A stretch of DNA of 64,000 nt from Sphingobacterium bambusae. GTDB taxonomy: Bacteria > Bacteroidota > Bacteroidia > Sphingobacteriales > Sphingobacteriaceae. The notes below the pieces were generated by a model that saw only the letters and a program-made list of their open reading frames with translations, did not search any database and was not told the DNA's origin. A program made the position numbers and the translations under genes. This document shows positions 43,234 to 52,956 of the stretch, piece by piece. Location of the stretch: the NCBI RefSeq assembly GCF_033955345.1, contig NZ_CP138332.1:2976001-3040000 (forward strand), in the 5' to 3' direction. Positions within the stretch are counted from its first letter, which is position 1. Every line of letters begins with the position of its first letter.

Positions 43234-44466
43234 ATGAAAAGAATAATTGTTGGATGTGCTGTTCTAGCGCTGTTCTTCACATCATGTTCAGCCAATAATC
43301 GGCAAAATACCGAAGGTGCAGTCAATGTTGATAGCGCTATGGATACGGCTAGAGCCGAGATTTTGCCTGGTGCCGATCAGCTGCAGGCTTACCTACCATT
43401 GTTGAAAGCAAAAAAAGTCGGCTTGATGGGGAATCAGACGTCTATCGTCGGCGCTGAAAAAGAGCATTTGGTGGACGTGTTGTTCAAAGAGAAGGTAGAT
43501 CTTAAATTTGCCTTTGCGCCAGAACACGGTTTCCGTGGTGAGGTAGAGCGTGGTGAGAAGGTCAGCAATGAGGTGGATACAAAGACAGGTTTGCCGCTTT
43601 TTACTTTATATGGAGGAAATGAAAAGCAAGACTCGATTGTAAAGTCGATTGATGTGATGATTTTCGATCTGCAGGATGTTGGTGCACGCTTCTATACCTA
43701 TATCACTTCGCTACATCGCGTGATGGAGTTGTGTGTAAAACATGGTAAGGAATTGATTGTCTTGGATAGACCTAACCCATGCGGCGACCAAGTGGATGGT
43801 CCTGTTCGTCAGGATAATAAGTTCAAATCAAACGTTTCTTTCCATAAGATTGCCATGGTACACGGCCTTACCGTAGGAGAATTGGCAAAAATGATTAATG
43901 GTGAGCAATGGCTGGAAAACGGAAAGCAATGTGCACTAACGGTCATTCCGGTTCAACATTGGGATCATAAGGTTCGCTACGAGTTGCCGGTTGTTCCCTC
44001 GCCAAGCTTGCCAAACCATCTGTCGATCCGTCTCTATTCGTCTTTGTGCCTGTTTGAAGCAACAGATATATCTATTGGTCGTGGAACAGATTGGCCTTTT
44101 CAAGTGATTGGTTACAGCGATCCCGTGTATGGTGACTTCACGTTTACTCCTGGAGAGAAATCCGGCATGACCAAGCATGTAGAAGGTAAAGGGGAGATGT
44201 TATATGGTGTTGACCTGCGTAAGCTGGATGCCGATAAACAAAGATTTACCTTGCAATATGTATTAGATTTCTATAAAAAGATGCCAGATAAGGGGAAGTT
44301 CTTTGCGCGACCGGAATTCTTTGATAAACTCGCTGGAACAGACCAGCTTCGCAAGATGATTCTTGCGGGAAAAAGTGAGGCCGAGATACGGGATAGTTGG
44401 AAGTCTGATCTGGCAGATTATAGGGTAATGCGCAAAAAATACTTGCTTTATCCCGATTTTGAATAA
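43234..44466 (+). CDS. namZ: Exo-beta-N-acetylmuramidase NamZ (GH171, DUF1343)
   Basis: NamZ removes MurNAc from the non-reducing end of murein glycan fragments. The 410-residue lipoprotein (lipobox FTSC, Cys 18) has the family motifs GLMGNQTSIVG, FAPEHGFRGEVERGEKV, IFDLQDVGARFYTYITS (about residue 142), LDRPNPCGD and ATDISIGRGTDWPFQVIG. In Bacillus subtilis the founding member is in an operon with nagZ, amiE, murQ and murP, the same activities found around it here. It stands alone between terminators. Confidence 0.9.
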   Translation: MKRIIVGCAVLALFFTSCSANNRQNTEGAVNVDSAMDTARAEILPGADQLQAYLPLLKAKKVGLMGNQTSIVGAEKEHLVDVLFKEKVDLKFAFAPEHGFRGEVERGEKVSNEVDTKTGLPLFTLYGGNEKQDSIVKSIDVMIFDLQDVGARFYTYITSLHRVMELCVKHGKELIVLDRPNPCGDQVDGPVRQDNKFKSNVSFHKIAMVHGLTVGELAKMINGEQWLENGKQCALTVIPVQHWDHKVRYELPVVPSPSLPNHLSIRLYSSLCLFEATDISIGRGTDWPFQVIGYSDPVYGDFTFTPGEKSGMTKHVEGKGEMLYGVDLRKLDADKQRFTLQYVLDFYKKMPDKGKFFARPEFFDKLAGTDQLRKMILAGKSEAEIRDSWKSDLADYRVMRKKYLLYPDFE

Positions 44467-44487
44467 CACACTATACCGAAAAGTTGA

Positions 44488-44514
44488 AACACGCCTTTGT
44501 GCGTGTTTTTTTTT
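44488..44514 (+). terminator. Terminator after namZ
   Basis: A 7-bp stem (AACACGC / GCGTGTT) with a 6-base loop and nine T, about 20 bases past the namZ stop. Confidence 0.85.
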
Positions 44515-44534
44515 GATTTTGCATAAAAGCGTTA

Positions 44535-44544
44535 AAAAACGCAT
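44535..44544 (+). promoter_or_regulatory. Shared 10-bp element, susC2 copy
   Basis: AAAAACGCAT, part of an inverted repeat GCGTT-AAAA-AACGC (44529-44542). It lies upstream of an AATATTTG -7-like box (44560-44567) and covers the -33 area of susC2. Confidence 0.4.
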
Positions 44545-44679
44545 AAAAATTTTGATTTTAATATTTGTTAACTATATTAGTGCAGGTTTTAGCGTTTACC
44601 TTTATTTTATGATGTAAGAAAACGCAGTTTTATTACCTTATTATGGCGTGATTGCTTATTAACAACTAACTAATTAACA

Positions 44680-47600
44680 ATGAGAAAATCATTATTATTT
44701 TCTTTGACGGCAACCGCATTTCTGAGTCTCGAAATGGATTCTCTAATTGCGCATCCTTACCGAGTAGTCGTCCCGATGCATGATCATTCTCCGCAACAAG
44801 CGCAAGTGAATGGGGTTGTACGGGATGCACGAGGTCCTGTTTCTGGCGTAACGGTAAGCGTCGTAGGCTCGTCGACCTCGTCGATAACGGCGGCGGATGG
44901 GAGCTATTCTATTGCCGTTCCAAACAACGCGATACTTCGGTTTTCTTCGATAGGTTATAAACCGCAAGAAGTACGCGTATCTGGAACTTCGCTGGATGTC
45001 CTTTTGGAGATCGATGAAAACTCCTTAGAGCAAGTAGTGGTTGTCGGTTATGGTCAGCAGAAAAAGGCAAACCTAACCGGAGCCGTGTCGTCGGTAGATG
45101 TGGAGAAGACTTTAGGAAGCCGCCCAATTCCAGATTTCGCTAGGGGTTTGCAAGGAACTGTTCCTGGGCTTTCCATACAGGTTCCCAGCGGAGAAGTTGG
45201 CTCTAACCCTGTAATGCGTATACGTGGGCAAATTGCGTCACAAAATGGCTCTAGTAATCCTTTGGTTTTAGTTGACAATGTGGAGGTGCCCAGCGTGCAG
45301 GTGGTAAACCCGGACGATATAGAGACGATTACCGTATTAAAGGACGCTGCCGCGAGCTCGATTTATGGTGCTAAAGCGGCCTTTGGTGTTGTCTTGATAA
45401 CCACAAAAAAAGGAGCTAAAACAGATCGTACGGATGTAAGCTACTCGGGGAATTATTCGTTGCAGTCTCCTTTTGCCGATATACAGCTTGCCGGGATTGA
45501 AGGGTTACAATATACCTTGGATGCTCATGATAATATGAAGCAGGCTGGTCCGGCAGGAGGTTTTTGGCGATTAAATTGGGAGAGTTTTGAGAAGATCAAA
45601 GCCTGGCAAGAGCAATACGGTGGAACTGTAAAAAACAGCGATCCGGTAGTTTATGGTCGGGATTGGTATTTTGACGGTGTCGATAAATACGGCTATCGTG
45701 TCTATGACGCTGCTGATGCGATGATCAAAGATCGTGCATTTTCACAGCTACATAACGTAGGCCTCAACGGCAAGCGTGGCGATACCCAGTACAATTTCTC
45801 TGTTGGCTATTTGGGACAGGAGGGTATGATGAAGCCAGCGAAGCATGATGATTATAAACGGTTGACATCCAATTTGAATGTGTCGACAAAAGTATCCGAT
45901 TTCCTAACCCTACGTGGGGGCGCTATGTATGCAGATGGTACCAAGCGTTATCCAAACTCCACTAATTCTGGCGGATTTACGGCCGACCCTTGGTTGTACT
46001 TATACCGTTGGAGCTCGTTATTTCCGATAGGTGTGCAAGAGAATGGTGTAGACCTTCGCGATCCAGCAACAGATGCTTCTTTGGCCCACACAACGACCAA
46101 GCGTGATCGTTTCATCAACCTGAACGTGGGTACAACCATTCAGTTAATGAAAAATTGGGATGTTAAAGCTGACTATGCTTACACTTCACAAGTGAATAGC
46201 TTGTTTCGCTCACAGCCGACGATTACGGCTGCAGAGCCTTGGTACAGCCCAGTCGTGTGGAATGACGAACTGGGAAATCGCGTGTTTGTGGATGAAAATG
46301 GGAATCCAACAGATACCGGTGGTATACCGGGATATAAGTTTCCGATGGTAAATTACGGGACCAAGGCAAACTCCTATGTGTATCGCAATGCTTTTGAATC
46401 GCAGAAGCACACCTTCAACGCATTTACCACCTTCCAAAAGAATTTTGCCGATGCGCATGATCTGAAGGTTATGTTGGGTACCAACATTGTGGCGGATGAC
46501 GAGTTGTCGAACTGGTCCAACCGAACGGAGCTTATCAATAATGACAATCCACAGTTTGATTTTGCAACAGGCGTGCAGACCTCCGGTGGGGCGGCAGATT
46601 GGCAGTCTCAGTTTGGTGTTTTTGGCCGTGTCAACTACGCATTTAAGGATAAATATCTGCTGGAAGGGAATCTACGTTATGATGGAACATCGTTGTTTCC
46701 GGAACGTTTGAGATGGAGATGGTACCCATCTGCATCCGCAGGATGGGTGGTGAGCAACGAGTCGTTCTTAGAGCAATTAAATCCAGTGTTAAGCTTCCTA
46801 AAGCTTAGAGGATCCTACGGTATTATCGGTGATCAATCGGTCTCTAATGGGCTTTATTGGGCACGGATGGGCATTTCTCAAAATAACTGGCTGAGCTCCG
46901 ATGGACAGCGGTTTTTTCAGCTAGGTACACCGAATCTTATCTCCGATGGTATCGGTTGGCAAAATATCGAACACTTGAATGTCGGTGCGGATGTGCGTTT
47001 GTTCAATAATAAATTAGGTTTTGTGTTCGAGTGGTTTCAGCGTTCAACGACTGATATGATTATAGCTGGAGATGCCCTTCCTGCAACACTCGGTGCGGCG
47101 GCTCCGAATGGGAATTACGGTAATCTTCAAACAAGAGGTTGGGAAATAGCTGCGGATTACAGCTTGCAATTCGAGAGTGGTCTTCGTTTGAACATCAATG
47201 CAAATTTAGCGGATGCTGTAACAATGATAACCAAAGCCGCGGATTACAACACACCTTTTGAAAATAGGAATATCCACAATACTTGGGTAACAGGGAAGCG
47301 GTATGGGGATGTGTATGGTTACGTAACGGATCGTCTCTATCAAAAAGATGATTTTATTTACGATGCGAATGGAAATTTTACGCAGACTACCATCGTGTTC
47401 GACGGAAATGCCAAACGTACAAATATGTTAGCGGGGGATAATCCGGTTTATCAAACCTTTTTTGAAGATGGCAACCAGATTCTTTTGATGTCTCCCGGCG
47501 ACGTTAAGTTTGTTGATGTCAATGGTGATGGGTATATCACGCCAGGGAATAATACTTTTGGAAATATGGGGGATCAGGTGGTTATCGGTAACTCTACGCC

Positions 47601-48135
47601 ACGTTACGATTTTGGTTTTCGTTTAGGAGCGGAATATAAGGGCTTTGATTTTGCGGTGTTTGTACAGGGAATTGGTGAAAGGAAAATTTGGGGTGACGGA
47701 CAGCTCGCTATACCGGGGTATTTCTCGAAAGAAGGAGGCATGCCGAAAGTTTTTGCGACAGATTATTGGCGCGAAGATCGTACCGACGCCTTCTATCCAC
47801 GTGCATGGAATTACAATGGCTCGAACTCCAGTTTTGTGATGCGTCCGCAGACGAGATACATGCTGGATATGGCCTATGTCAGGATAAAAAACATAAATTT
47901 TGGATACAGCGTGCCCACCAAAGTCCTGAACAAGATGCACCTGTCTAGAGCAAGAATTTATGTGTCGCTGGAGAATATGTTCACCTTCGATAACTTGAGA
48001 GGCCTGCCGATAGATCCGGAGACGATCTCGGGTAGTTCAATGTTGTTGTCCAACGGTAATTATAACCTAGGTCGCACAGGAACTGCAAACCCGACATTTA
48101 AGTCGGCTTCTATGGGTATACAGATTGGTTTATAG
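44680..48135 (+). CDS. SusC/RagA-type TonB-dependent transporter, pair 2
   Basis: A 1151-residue outer-membrane transporter, first gene of a five-gene run. It has an N-terminal signal-like region, a carboxypeptidase-like domain (VNGVVRDARGPVSGVTVSVV, about residues 44-112), the TonB-box-type segment LEQVVVVGYGQQKKANLTG, the plug (GLQGTVPGLSIQV, MRIRGQIASQNG) and the barrel, ending FKSASMGIQIGL. It differs from pair 1 in plug and loop sequence. Fifteen bases separate it from its SusD. Confidence 0.95.
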   Translation: MRKSLLFSLTATAFLSLEMDSLIAHPYRVVVPMHDHSPQQAQVNGVVRDARGPVSGVTVSVVGSSTSSITAADGSYSIAVPNNAILRFSSIGYKPQEVRVSGTSLDVLLEIDENSLEQVVVVGYGQQKKANLTGAVSSVDVEKTLGSRPIPDFARGLQGTVPGLSIQVPSGEVGSNPVMRIRGQIASQNGSSNPLVLVDNVEVPSVQVVNPDDIETITVLKDAAASSIYGAKAAFGVVLITTKKGAKTDRTDVSYSGNYSLQSPFADIQLAGIEGLQYTLDAHDNMKQAGPAGGFWRLNWESFEKIKAWQEQYGGTVKNSDPVVYGRDWYFDGVDKYGYRVYDAADAMIKDRAFSQLHNVGLNGKRGDTQYNFSVGYLGQEGMMKPAKHDDYKRLTSNLNVSTKVSDFLTLRGGAMYADGTKRYPNSTNSGGFTADPWLYLYRWSSLFPIGVQENGVDLRDPATDASLAHTTTKRDRFINLNVGTTIQLMKNWDVKADYAYTSQVNSLFRSQPTITAAEPWYSPVVWNDELGNRVFVDENGNPTDTGGIPGYKFPMVNYGTKANSYVYRNAFESQKHTFNAFTTFQKNFADAHDLKVMLGTNIVADDELSNWSNRTELINNDNPQFDFATGVQTSGGAADWQSQFGVFGRVNYAFKDKYLLEGNLRYDGTSLFPERLRWRWYPSASAGWVVSNESFLEQLNPVLSFLKLRGSYGIIGDQSVSNGLYWARMGISQNNWLSSDGQRFFQLGTPNLISDGIGWQNIEHLNVGADVRLFNNKLGFVFEWFQRSTTDMIIAGDALPATLGAAAPNGNYGNLQTRGWEIAADYSLQFESGLRLNINANLADAVTMITKAADYNTPFENRNIHNTWVTGKRYGDVYGYVTDRLYQKDDFIYDANGNFTQTTIVFDGNAKRTNMLAGDNPVYQTFFEDGNQILLMSPGDVKFVDVNGDGYITPGNNTFGNMGDQVVIGNSTPRYDFGFRLGAEYKGFDFAVFVQGIGERKIWGDGQLAIPGYFSKEGGMPKVFATDYWREDRTDAFYPRAWNYNGSNSSFVMRPQTRYMLDMAYVRIKNINFGYSVPTKVLNKMHLSRARIYVSLENMFTFDNLRGLPIDPETISGSSMLLSNGNYNLGRTGTANPTFKSASMGIQIGL

Positions 48136-48149
48136 TAAAAGGGAAAAAA

Positions 48150-49952
48150 ATGAAACTATCAAAAATAACATATGCTTTAGTTGCACTATCTATTGCCTTC
48201 ACTGGATGTGACAAATTTCTAGATAGACCTCCCCTGACGACAGAACAGGATGAAACCGCTTGGGTAACGGAGGACAACGTACGTTTGTATGCAAATAAAT
48301 TCCTGCCTGATTTTTTTGTAGGATATAATACTGGATTTACCACAACTTCTGCTCCATTGATGGGGTATACGTTTAGCGACGATGTCCTGTCCTTGGGTAA
48401 CCAGAGCAATTTTACGCGAGCTGTACCCATAAGTGCTATTTGGAGCTATTCCAATATTCGATCATTAAATGTTATGGTGGATCGAATCGAAAATAGAATG
48501 GGTGCGATTCTTTCTGACGAAGCCAAGTCGCATTGGTTGGGCGTAGCCAAGTTCTACAGAGCCTGGCGCTATGCACAGCTTGTGTTTACATATGGCGATG
48601 TCCCCTATTACGATTATCCTGTTAGCGATACCGATTTGGATGCGCTTTATAAGCCGAGAGATCAGCGTGACATGGTGATGGATGCGGTGTTTGATGATCT
48701 GAAGTATGCTATGGAGGTTGTTCGTTTAAATGATGGCGACCAGAACTTAAATAGGTATGTTGTGGCCGGTATGATTGCGCGGATAGCTCTGCAAGAAGGT
48801 ACCTGGCAAAAATATTACTACGAAAACAATGCGCGAGCGCAGAAATTCCTGGAATTGGCGGTCACTGCTGCAGATTTACTCATGAGTAGTGGGCGCTATG
48901 ATATCGTCACAGAGTATCGCGCGCTATTTACTGCTGAAAGCTTGAAGGATAATCGAGATTGTATTTTCTACAGACATTACGACGAAGCGATTGCTGTGCA
49001 GCATTCTATTGCGACCTATTCCAATCTAAGAGAGACCTTGGCGATAGGGCCGACAACAGATCTGCTAAAATCTTACTTATGTCATGACGGGCGTGTGTGG
49101 GAGAATTCATCACTTGCTGACGCGGATAAATTTGACTTGTCCACGATGATAAAAACTCGTGATCCGCGTTTCGAGGCTACGTTCCATCGTAATCCTTCCG
49201 CGTTGAATAGGGCGTCGTTGTTTTACATCACGAAGTTTCTTCCGAGAAATATTGAGGCAATTCATGAGAATCCGGCAAACTCGCCTGTGGTAAACTTTAC
49301 GTCTAACCGTAACACGACAGATTATCCTGTGCTACGCTATGCAGAGGTGTTGCTGAACTGGATCGAAGCTAAAGCAGAACTATCCACGTTGGGAGGTGTG
49401 GCTGTTACCCAAGACGATATCGAAAAAAGTATAAACAAAATTAGGCAACGGCCGGTTGCGGCGGAAGCTATTGCGAGAGGTGTTGAAAAGACAGCCGGTT
49501 TACAATTAAATAGTATACCGGCAGATCCGCAGCGCGATATTTCTGTAAGTCCGCTCTTGTGGGAGATACGTAGAGAGCGGCGGATGGAGTTTGCCTTTGA
49601 GTATTCTCGAGTGGCAGACTTAGAACGCTGGAAAAAACTGGAATATATGGATACGCAGGCGAATCCTGATTTGCTATCCGGTGGCTGGATAAATTTTCAA
49701 GCGCAGCTTCCGGCATTAATCAATACGGATCTTGGTGTAGTATCGCTTAACGGTACTTATGTAGCCTACAATGGATCCAATGCAGCACAGATGAATGGGT
49801 TTTACAGACATCGCAGCAATGCGGATAGGTTGCCGTTTATCAACCAAGTAAATATCAATCCATATTTATCTCCAGTGGGGCGTAACCAAATTGATGATTA
49901 TGCAGCAAGGGGGTATGTGCTTCGACAAACCCAAGGATGGCCTGAGAACTAA
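48150..49952 (+). CDS. SusD/RagB family lipoprotein, pair 2
   Basis: A 600-residue surface lipoprotein (lipobox FTGC) with classical SusD features: CDKFLDRPPLTTEQDETAWV, the SHWLGVAKFYRAWRYAQLVF TPR helix, YKPRDQRDMVMDAVFDDL, DYPVLRYAEVLLNWIEAKAE and RRERRMEFAFEYSRVADLERW. It forms the glycan-capture lid of SusC pair 2. The next gene starts 26 bases downstream, so the transcript continues into it. Confidence 0.95.
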   Translation: MKLSKITYALVALSIAFTGCDKFLDRPPLTTEQDETAWVTEDNVRLYANKFLPDFFVGYNTGFTTTSAPLMGYTFSDDVLSLGNQSNFTRAVPISAIWSYSNIRSLNVMVDRIENRMGAILSDEAKSHWLGVAKFYRAWRYAQLVFTYGDVPYYDYPVSDTDLDALYKPRDQRDMVMDAVFDDLKYAMEVVRLNDGDQNLNRYVVAGMIARIALQEGTWQKYYYENNARAQKFLELAVTAADLLMSSGRYDIVTEYRALFTAESLKDNRDCIFYRHYDEAIAVQHSIATYSNLRETLAIGPTTDLLKSYLCHDGRVWENSSLADADKFDLSTMIKTRDPRFEATFHRNPSALNRASLFYITKFLPRNIEAIHENPANSPVVNFTSNRNTTDYPVLRYAEVLLNWIEAKAELSTLGGVAVTQDDIEKSINKIRQRPVAAEAIARGVEKTAGLQLNSIPADPQRDISVSPLLWEIRRERRMEFAFEYSRVADLERWKKLEYMDTQANPDLLSGGWINFQAQLPALINTDLGVVSLNGTYVAYNGSNAAQMNGFYRHRSNADRLPFINQVNINPYLSPVGRNQIDDYAARGYVLRQTQGWPEN

Positions 49953-49978
49953 ATTCCACATTATTAAACTAAATAGAG

Positions 49979-51415
49979 ATGAAAAATAATATCCTGATTA
50001 ATAGATATATCACATCGATGTGGCTCCTGTGCGGGATAGTGGCCGTTTTGCTGTCTGGCTGCAAGGATGATTTTCCGGAAAATGTGGCCTCCGACAAGTT
50101 TACAGAACTTTCAACAATAAGGATAACGAATGCGGGTGCTGATGGTGCAACTAGTATTGAAGGGGTTATCGATGAAGATCGTAAGACAATTTCTTTTCCT
50201 CGAATAGATCCAGAAACGGATTTTGAAAATATTCAATTTGAAGCGGTATTGTCTGATGGCGCTAAATTGGATAAAGAGCGTTATACCTTTCCGTTTACGG
50301 AAGGCGACTCGGAGAAAACAATCGTTATCAAAGTGACGAACGCTCCAAGGTACAAGGAGTATTTTGTCACCTTGCGTTTGCGAATTCCCGTTTTTGGTGC
50401 AGATGTAGCGAAGCGTAATGTGTTTGACTTTACGAACAATGAATTAGGAAATCCGATCTACGAAACATTTGTGTCGGCCTTAACTCGTGGATCCGGATTT
50501 GACGGAGAGCATGTTTTGGTAGTTACGCGTCATGTTGCGGGATCACACCTGTTGAAAGTTAGTGATCTACGGAACGGGGTGGCCAATAAAATTCCATTAA
50601 ATCTAAGTGGTGTATCTCAGGGTACTTTCGCGGTATCCGTAGGTGATATTGTCAACGGACATACATACATTGCTAATCTTTCCGGTAATACTGCGGCAAG
50701 TCCTTTAAAGATTTATCATTGGACCGACCCTAATGTTGCGCCACAAGTTATCGCGAACATCAATGTTGGGACTATTGCCGGTGCAGGTGTTAGGCATGGA
50801 GATAACTTCACCATCAATTTAGATGACTCGGGGAATGGTTTTATCTTCTTCGGCGACAATGCAGGGACAAAGGTTTTGCGACTAACGGTTACAAATTATA
50901 CCACCGTTGGTGATCCGTTAGTAATTACCTCAACGGTGAATGTAGGCTCATGGAGCTCCTTCACGCGGGTGGGTAATACCGATAACTACCTTTTTACAGG
51001 GCATGATGCTCCGATTATGGTTGTTAATAGCGCTGGAGCTTTAACGCACACGCTGGGTCGTACGGCAATACCTATCCGCAGCTCGGCCGCAAGAGTGGTG
51101 GAGTTCAATGGGGAGCGTTACCTTCTGACAACGACGGCTGCACGTACTGGTTCAGAAGGTACAGTAATGTATCTGTACGATATCACGCGTGGAGCAAATA
51201 TTGTTGATGCGTTAACCGCTTTTGAACAGTCGGAAAGAAGGCCGCTACTGGAGTACTCCTTTTTGGGTCCAGCAAATACTTCGCCTTCTACACAAACTGG
51301 ATGGGCTGTGATCAAGGATGAGGAAGGAAACGACGAGACACTTCTGCTTTACTCAGGAGCTAGTGATGCCGGTTTTGTGGTGATGGAAATTCCAAAGAAG
51401 GAACCTGAAGATTAA
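49979..51415 (+). CDS. PUL-linked lipoprotein (possibly DUF4623 family)
   Basis: A 478-residue lipoprotein (lipobox LLSGC) in the position where SusE/SusF-like surface glycan-binding proteins lie. After the Cys comes an Ig-like beta region (IRITNAGADGATSIEGVID, FPRIDPETDFENI) and then a repetitive beta-rich part, likely a propeller, with VLVVTRHVAGSHLLKV and later MYLYDITRGANIVDALTAF. I believe it corresponds to DUF4623, but this should be treated as tentative. No catalytic residues are apparent. Role in glycan binding is inferred from its place only. Confidence 0.6.
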   Translation: MKNNILINRYITSMWLLCGIVAVLLSGCKDDFPENVASDKFTELSTIRITNAGADGATSIEGVIDEDRKTISFPRIDPETDFENIQFEAVLSDGAKLDKERYTFPFTEGDSEKTIVIKVTNAPRYKEYFVTLRLRIPVFGADVAKRNVFDFTNNELGNPIYETFVSALTRGSGFDGEHVLVVTRHVAGSHLLKVSDLRNGVANKIPLNLSGVSQGTFAVSVGDIVNGHTYIANLSGNTAASPLKIYHWTDPNVAPQVIANINVGTIAGAGVRHGDNFTINLDDSGNGFIFFGDNAGTKVLRLTVTNYTTVGDPLVITSTVNVGSWSSFTRVGNTDNYLFTGHDAPIMVVNSAGALTHTLGRTAIPIRSSAARVVEFNGERYLLTTTAARTGSEGTVMYLYDITRGANIVDALTAFEQSERRPLLEYSFLGPANTSPSTQTGWAVIKDEEGNDETLLLYSGASDAGFVVMEIPKKEPED

Positions 51416-51429
51416 TGTTAAAATTATAA

Positions 51430-51470
51430 AGGGTAAGCGCGGCCGTAAAGTGGTGCTTACCCTGCTCTTT
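51430..51470 (+). terminator. Possible attenuator between lipoprotein and second GHL10 gene
   Basis: A 9-bp stem (AGGGTAAGC / GCTTACCCT) with a 16-base loop; the trailing T-run is short (TTTT after GCTC). It could partly reduce read-through within the operon. Confidence 0.35.
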
Positions 51471-51492
51471 TGTCTACTGATATTTTGCTGTG

Positions 51493-52956
51493 ATGAACCA
51501 TTTAATGAAAAGAAAGATTTTTATGCTTGCCTGCTCCATTGTGTTGCTTTGGGCTAGCAGTTGTAGTAAAAGTTCGGATGTACCATCTCCAGAACCAGAA
51601 CCGCCAACCGGCGAAGGAGCACTGTTATTTCCTAAGAAAGAAATGCGTGCCGTCTGGATGACGACGGCTTGGGGCTTAGATTGGCCGCTTGGAGATTACA
51701 CAGAGGCGGGGCAAAAGCAAAAGTATATTCAATATTTGGACAAGTTCAAGCAGATGAATATAAACGCCATTTTTTTTCAGGTTCGTGCGATGGGCGATGC
51801 CTACTATAATTCGGCATATGAACCCTGGAGCGCTTCCCTAACCGGTGCTAGAGGGAATGCTCCAAGTTATGACGTGTTAAAATTCTTGATCGATGAAGCC
51901 CACGCTCGAGGCATAGAGTTTCATGCGTGGATGAATCCATATCGAATTGCTACTCGTGCTGGTACATCGACAGCTTATCCGGCATTGCACAGCTCCATCA
52001 ATGCCAGTTGGGTGGTTAGTCATGAAAAGATTCAAATATACAACCCGGCGCGGCCGGAGGTACGCGAGCGTATTGTCAACATTGTGAAAGAATTGATCTC
52101 AACATACCCTGTCGATGGGTTGCACTTGGATGATTATTTTTATCCAGATCCTGCGTCGGCAGGAACCATGGTGTCTGATCAGCAAGATTATGAGACCTAT
52201 GGGACGGGTTTTGGTACTATTCAAGCATGGCGACGAGATAACGTAGATAAAGCGATACAGGGCATACATCAGGCGGTCGTCGCCACAAGGCCTGAAGTTG
52301 TTTTTTCGATATCGCCAGCTGCCAACAAGGATTATAATTTCAATACCTTGTACGCGGATTTAGGAAAGTGGTGTCAACAAGGTTGGGTCGATTTGCTTAT
52401 TCCGCAACTTTATCAGGAGATTGGCAACAGCTCGAATAATTTTCAGACGAATCTTTCGATTTGGGCACAGTATAATTATAGTGCGGCGCTGGTTATCGGT
52501 CACGGTCTTTATAAGTTTGGTGATGCCAGCCAACCGGCAGCATTTCAGACGACGCAGGAACTCGATAGACAGTTCAATTTGACTAAGCTCAATAAAAAGG
52601 CTGTAGGTAGTGCGATGTATAGTGCCAAATATATTCTCGACAATAAAATTGGAATCGCCGATAGGCTGTCTGTCTTGTACGAAAATCCTGGGGTTATTCC
52701 ATTTATGGGGCGGCAAGTGGCCGCTGCGCCTGCAGTCCCCGGATCTTCTAGTATAACGTCCGCTACATTGCGTTGGACAAATACTTCCGGTCGATCGGTT
52801 GTTTATCGATTCTCCGATCTCAAGGCGGAAGGGCAGGTCGTTGCGGTCACCAATGCTAATTCTTTGCTGTTAAATCAGCCGGGGTTTTATGTGATCACAG
52901 CTTTAAATGTGGACAATCAAGAGAGTGGTGCTACTGTACCAATTGAATTTAAGTAG
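51493..52956 (+). CDS. GHL10 (DUF187) glycosyl hydrolase-like lipoprotein, copy 2
   Basis: A ~487-residue lipoprotein (lipobox ASSC) and paralogue of the 35.7-kb GHL10 protein. Motifs: MRAVWMTTAWGLDWPLGDY, IFFQVRAMGDAYYNSAYEPW, EFHAWMNPYRIA, DGLHLDDYFYPDPA (acidic strand), FSISPAANKDYN and LLIPQLYQE. The C-terminal ~90 residues form an extra beta domain (RSVVYRFSDLKAEGQ). A DigH-like role on denuded murein glycan is likely by family. The ATG at 51493 is one of three nearby starts (GTG 51490, ATG 51505). Its stop overlaps the next gene's GTG. Confidence 0.85.
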   Translation: MNHLMKRKIFMLACSIVLLWASSCSKSSDVPSPEPEPPTGEGALLFPKKEMRAVWMTTAWGLDWPLGDYTEAGQKQKYIQYLDKFKQMNINAIFFQVRAMGDAYYNSAYEPWSASLTGARGNAPSYDVLKFLIDEAHARGIEFHAWMNPYRIATRAGTSTAYPALHSSINASWVVSHEKIQIYNPARPEVRERIVNIVKELISTYPVDGLHLDDYFYPDPASAGTMVSDQQDYETYGTGFGTIQAWRRDNVDKAIQGIHQAVVATRPEVVFSISPAANKDYNFNTLYADLGKWCQQGWVDLLIPQLYQEIGNSSNNFQTNLSIWAQYNYSAALVIGHGLYKFGDASQPAAFQTTQELDRQFNLTKLNKKAVGSAMYSAKYILDNKIGIADRLSVLYENPGVIPFMGRQVAAAPAVPGSSSITSATLRWTNTSGRSVVYRFSDLKAEGQVVAVTNANSLLLNQPGFYVITALNVDNQESGATVPIEFK

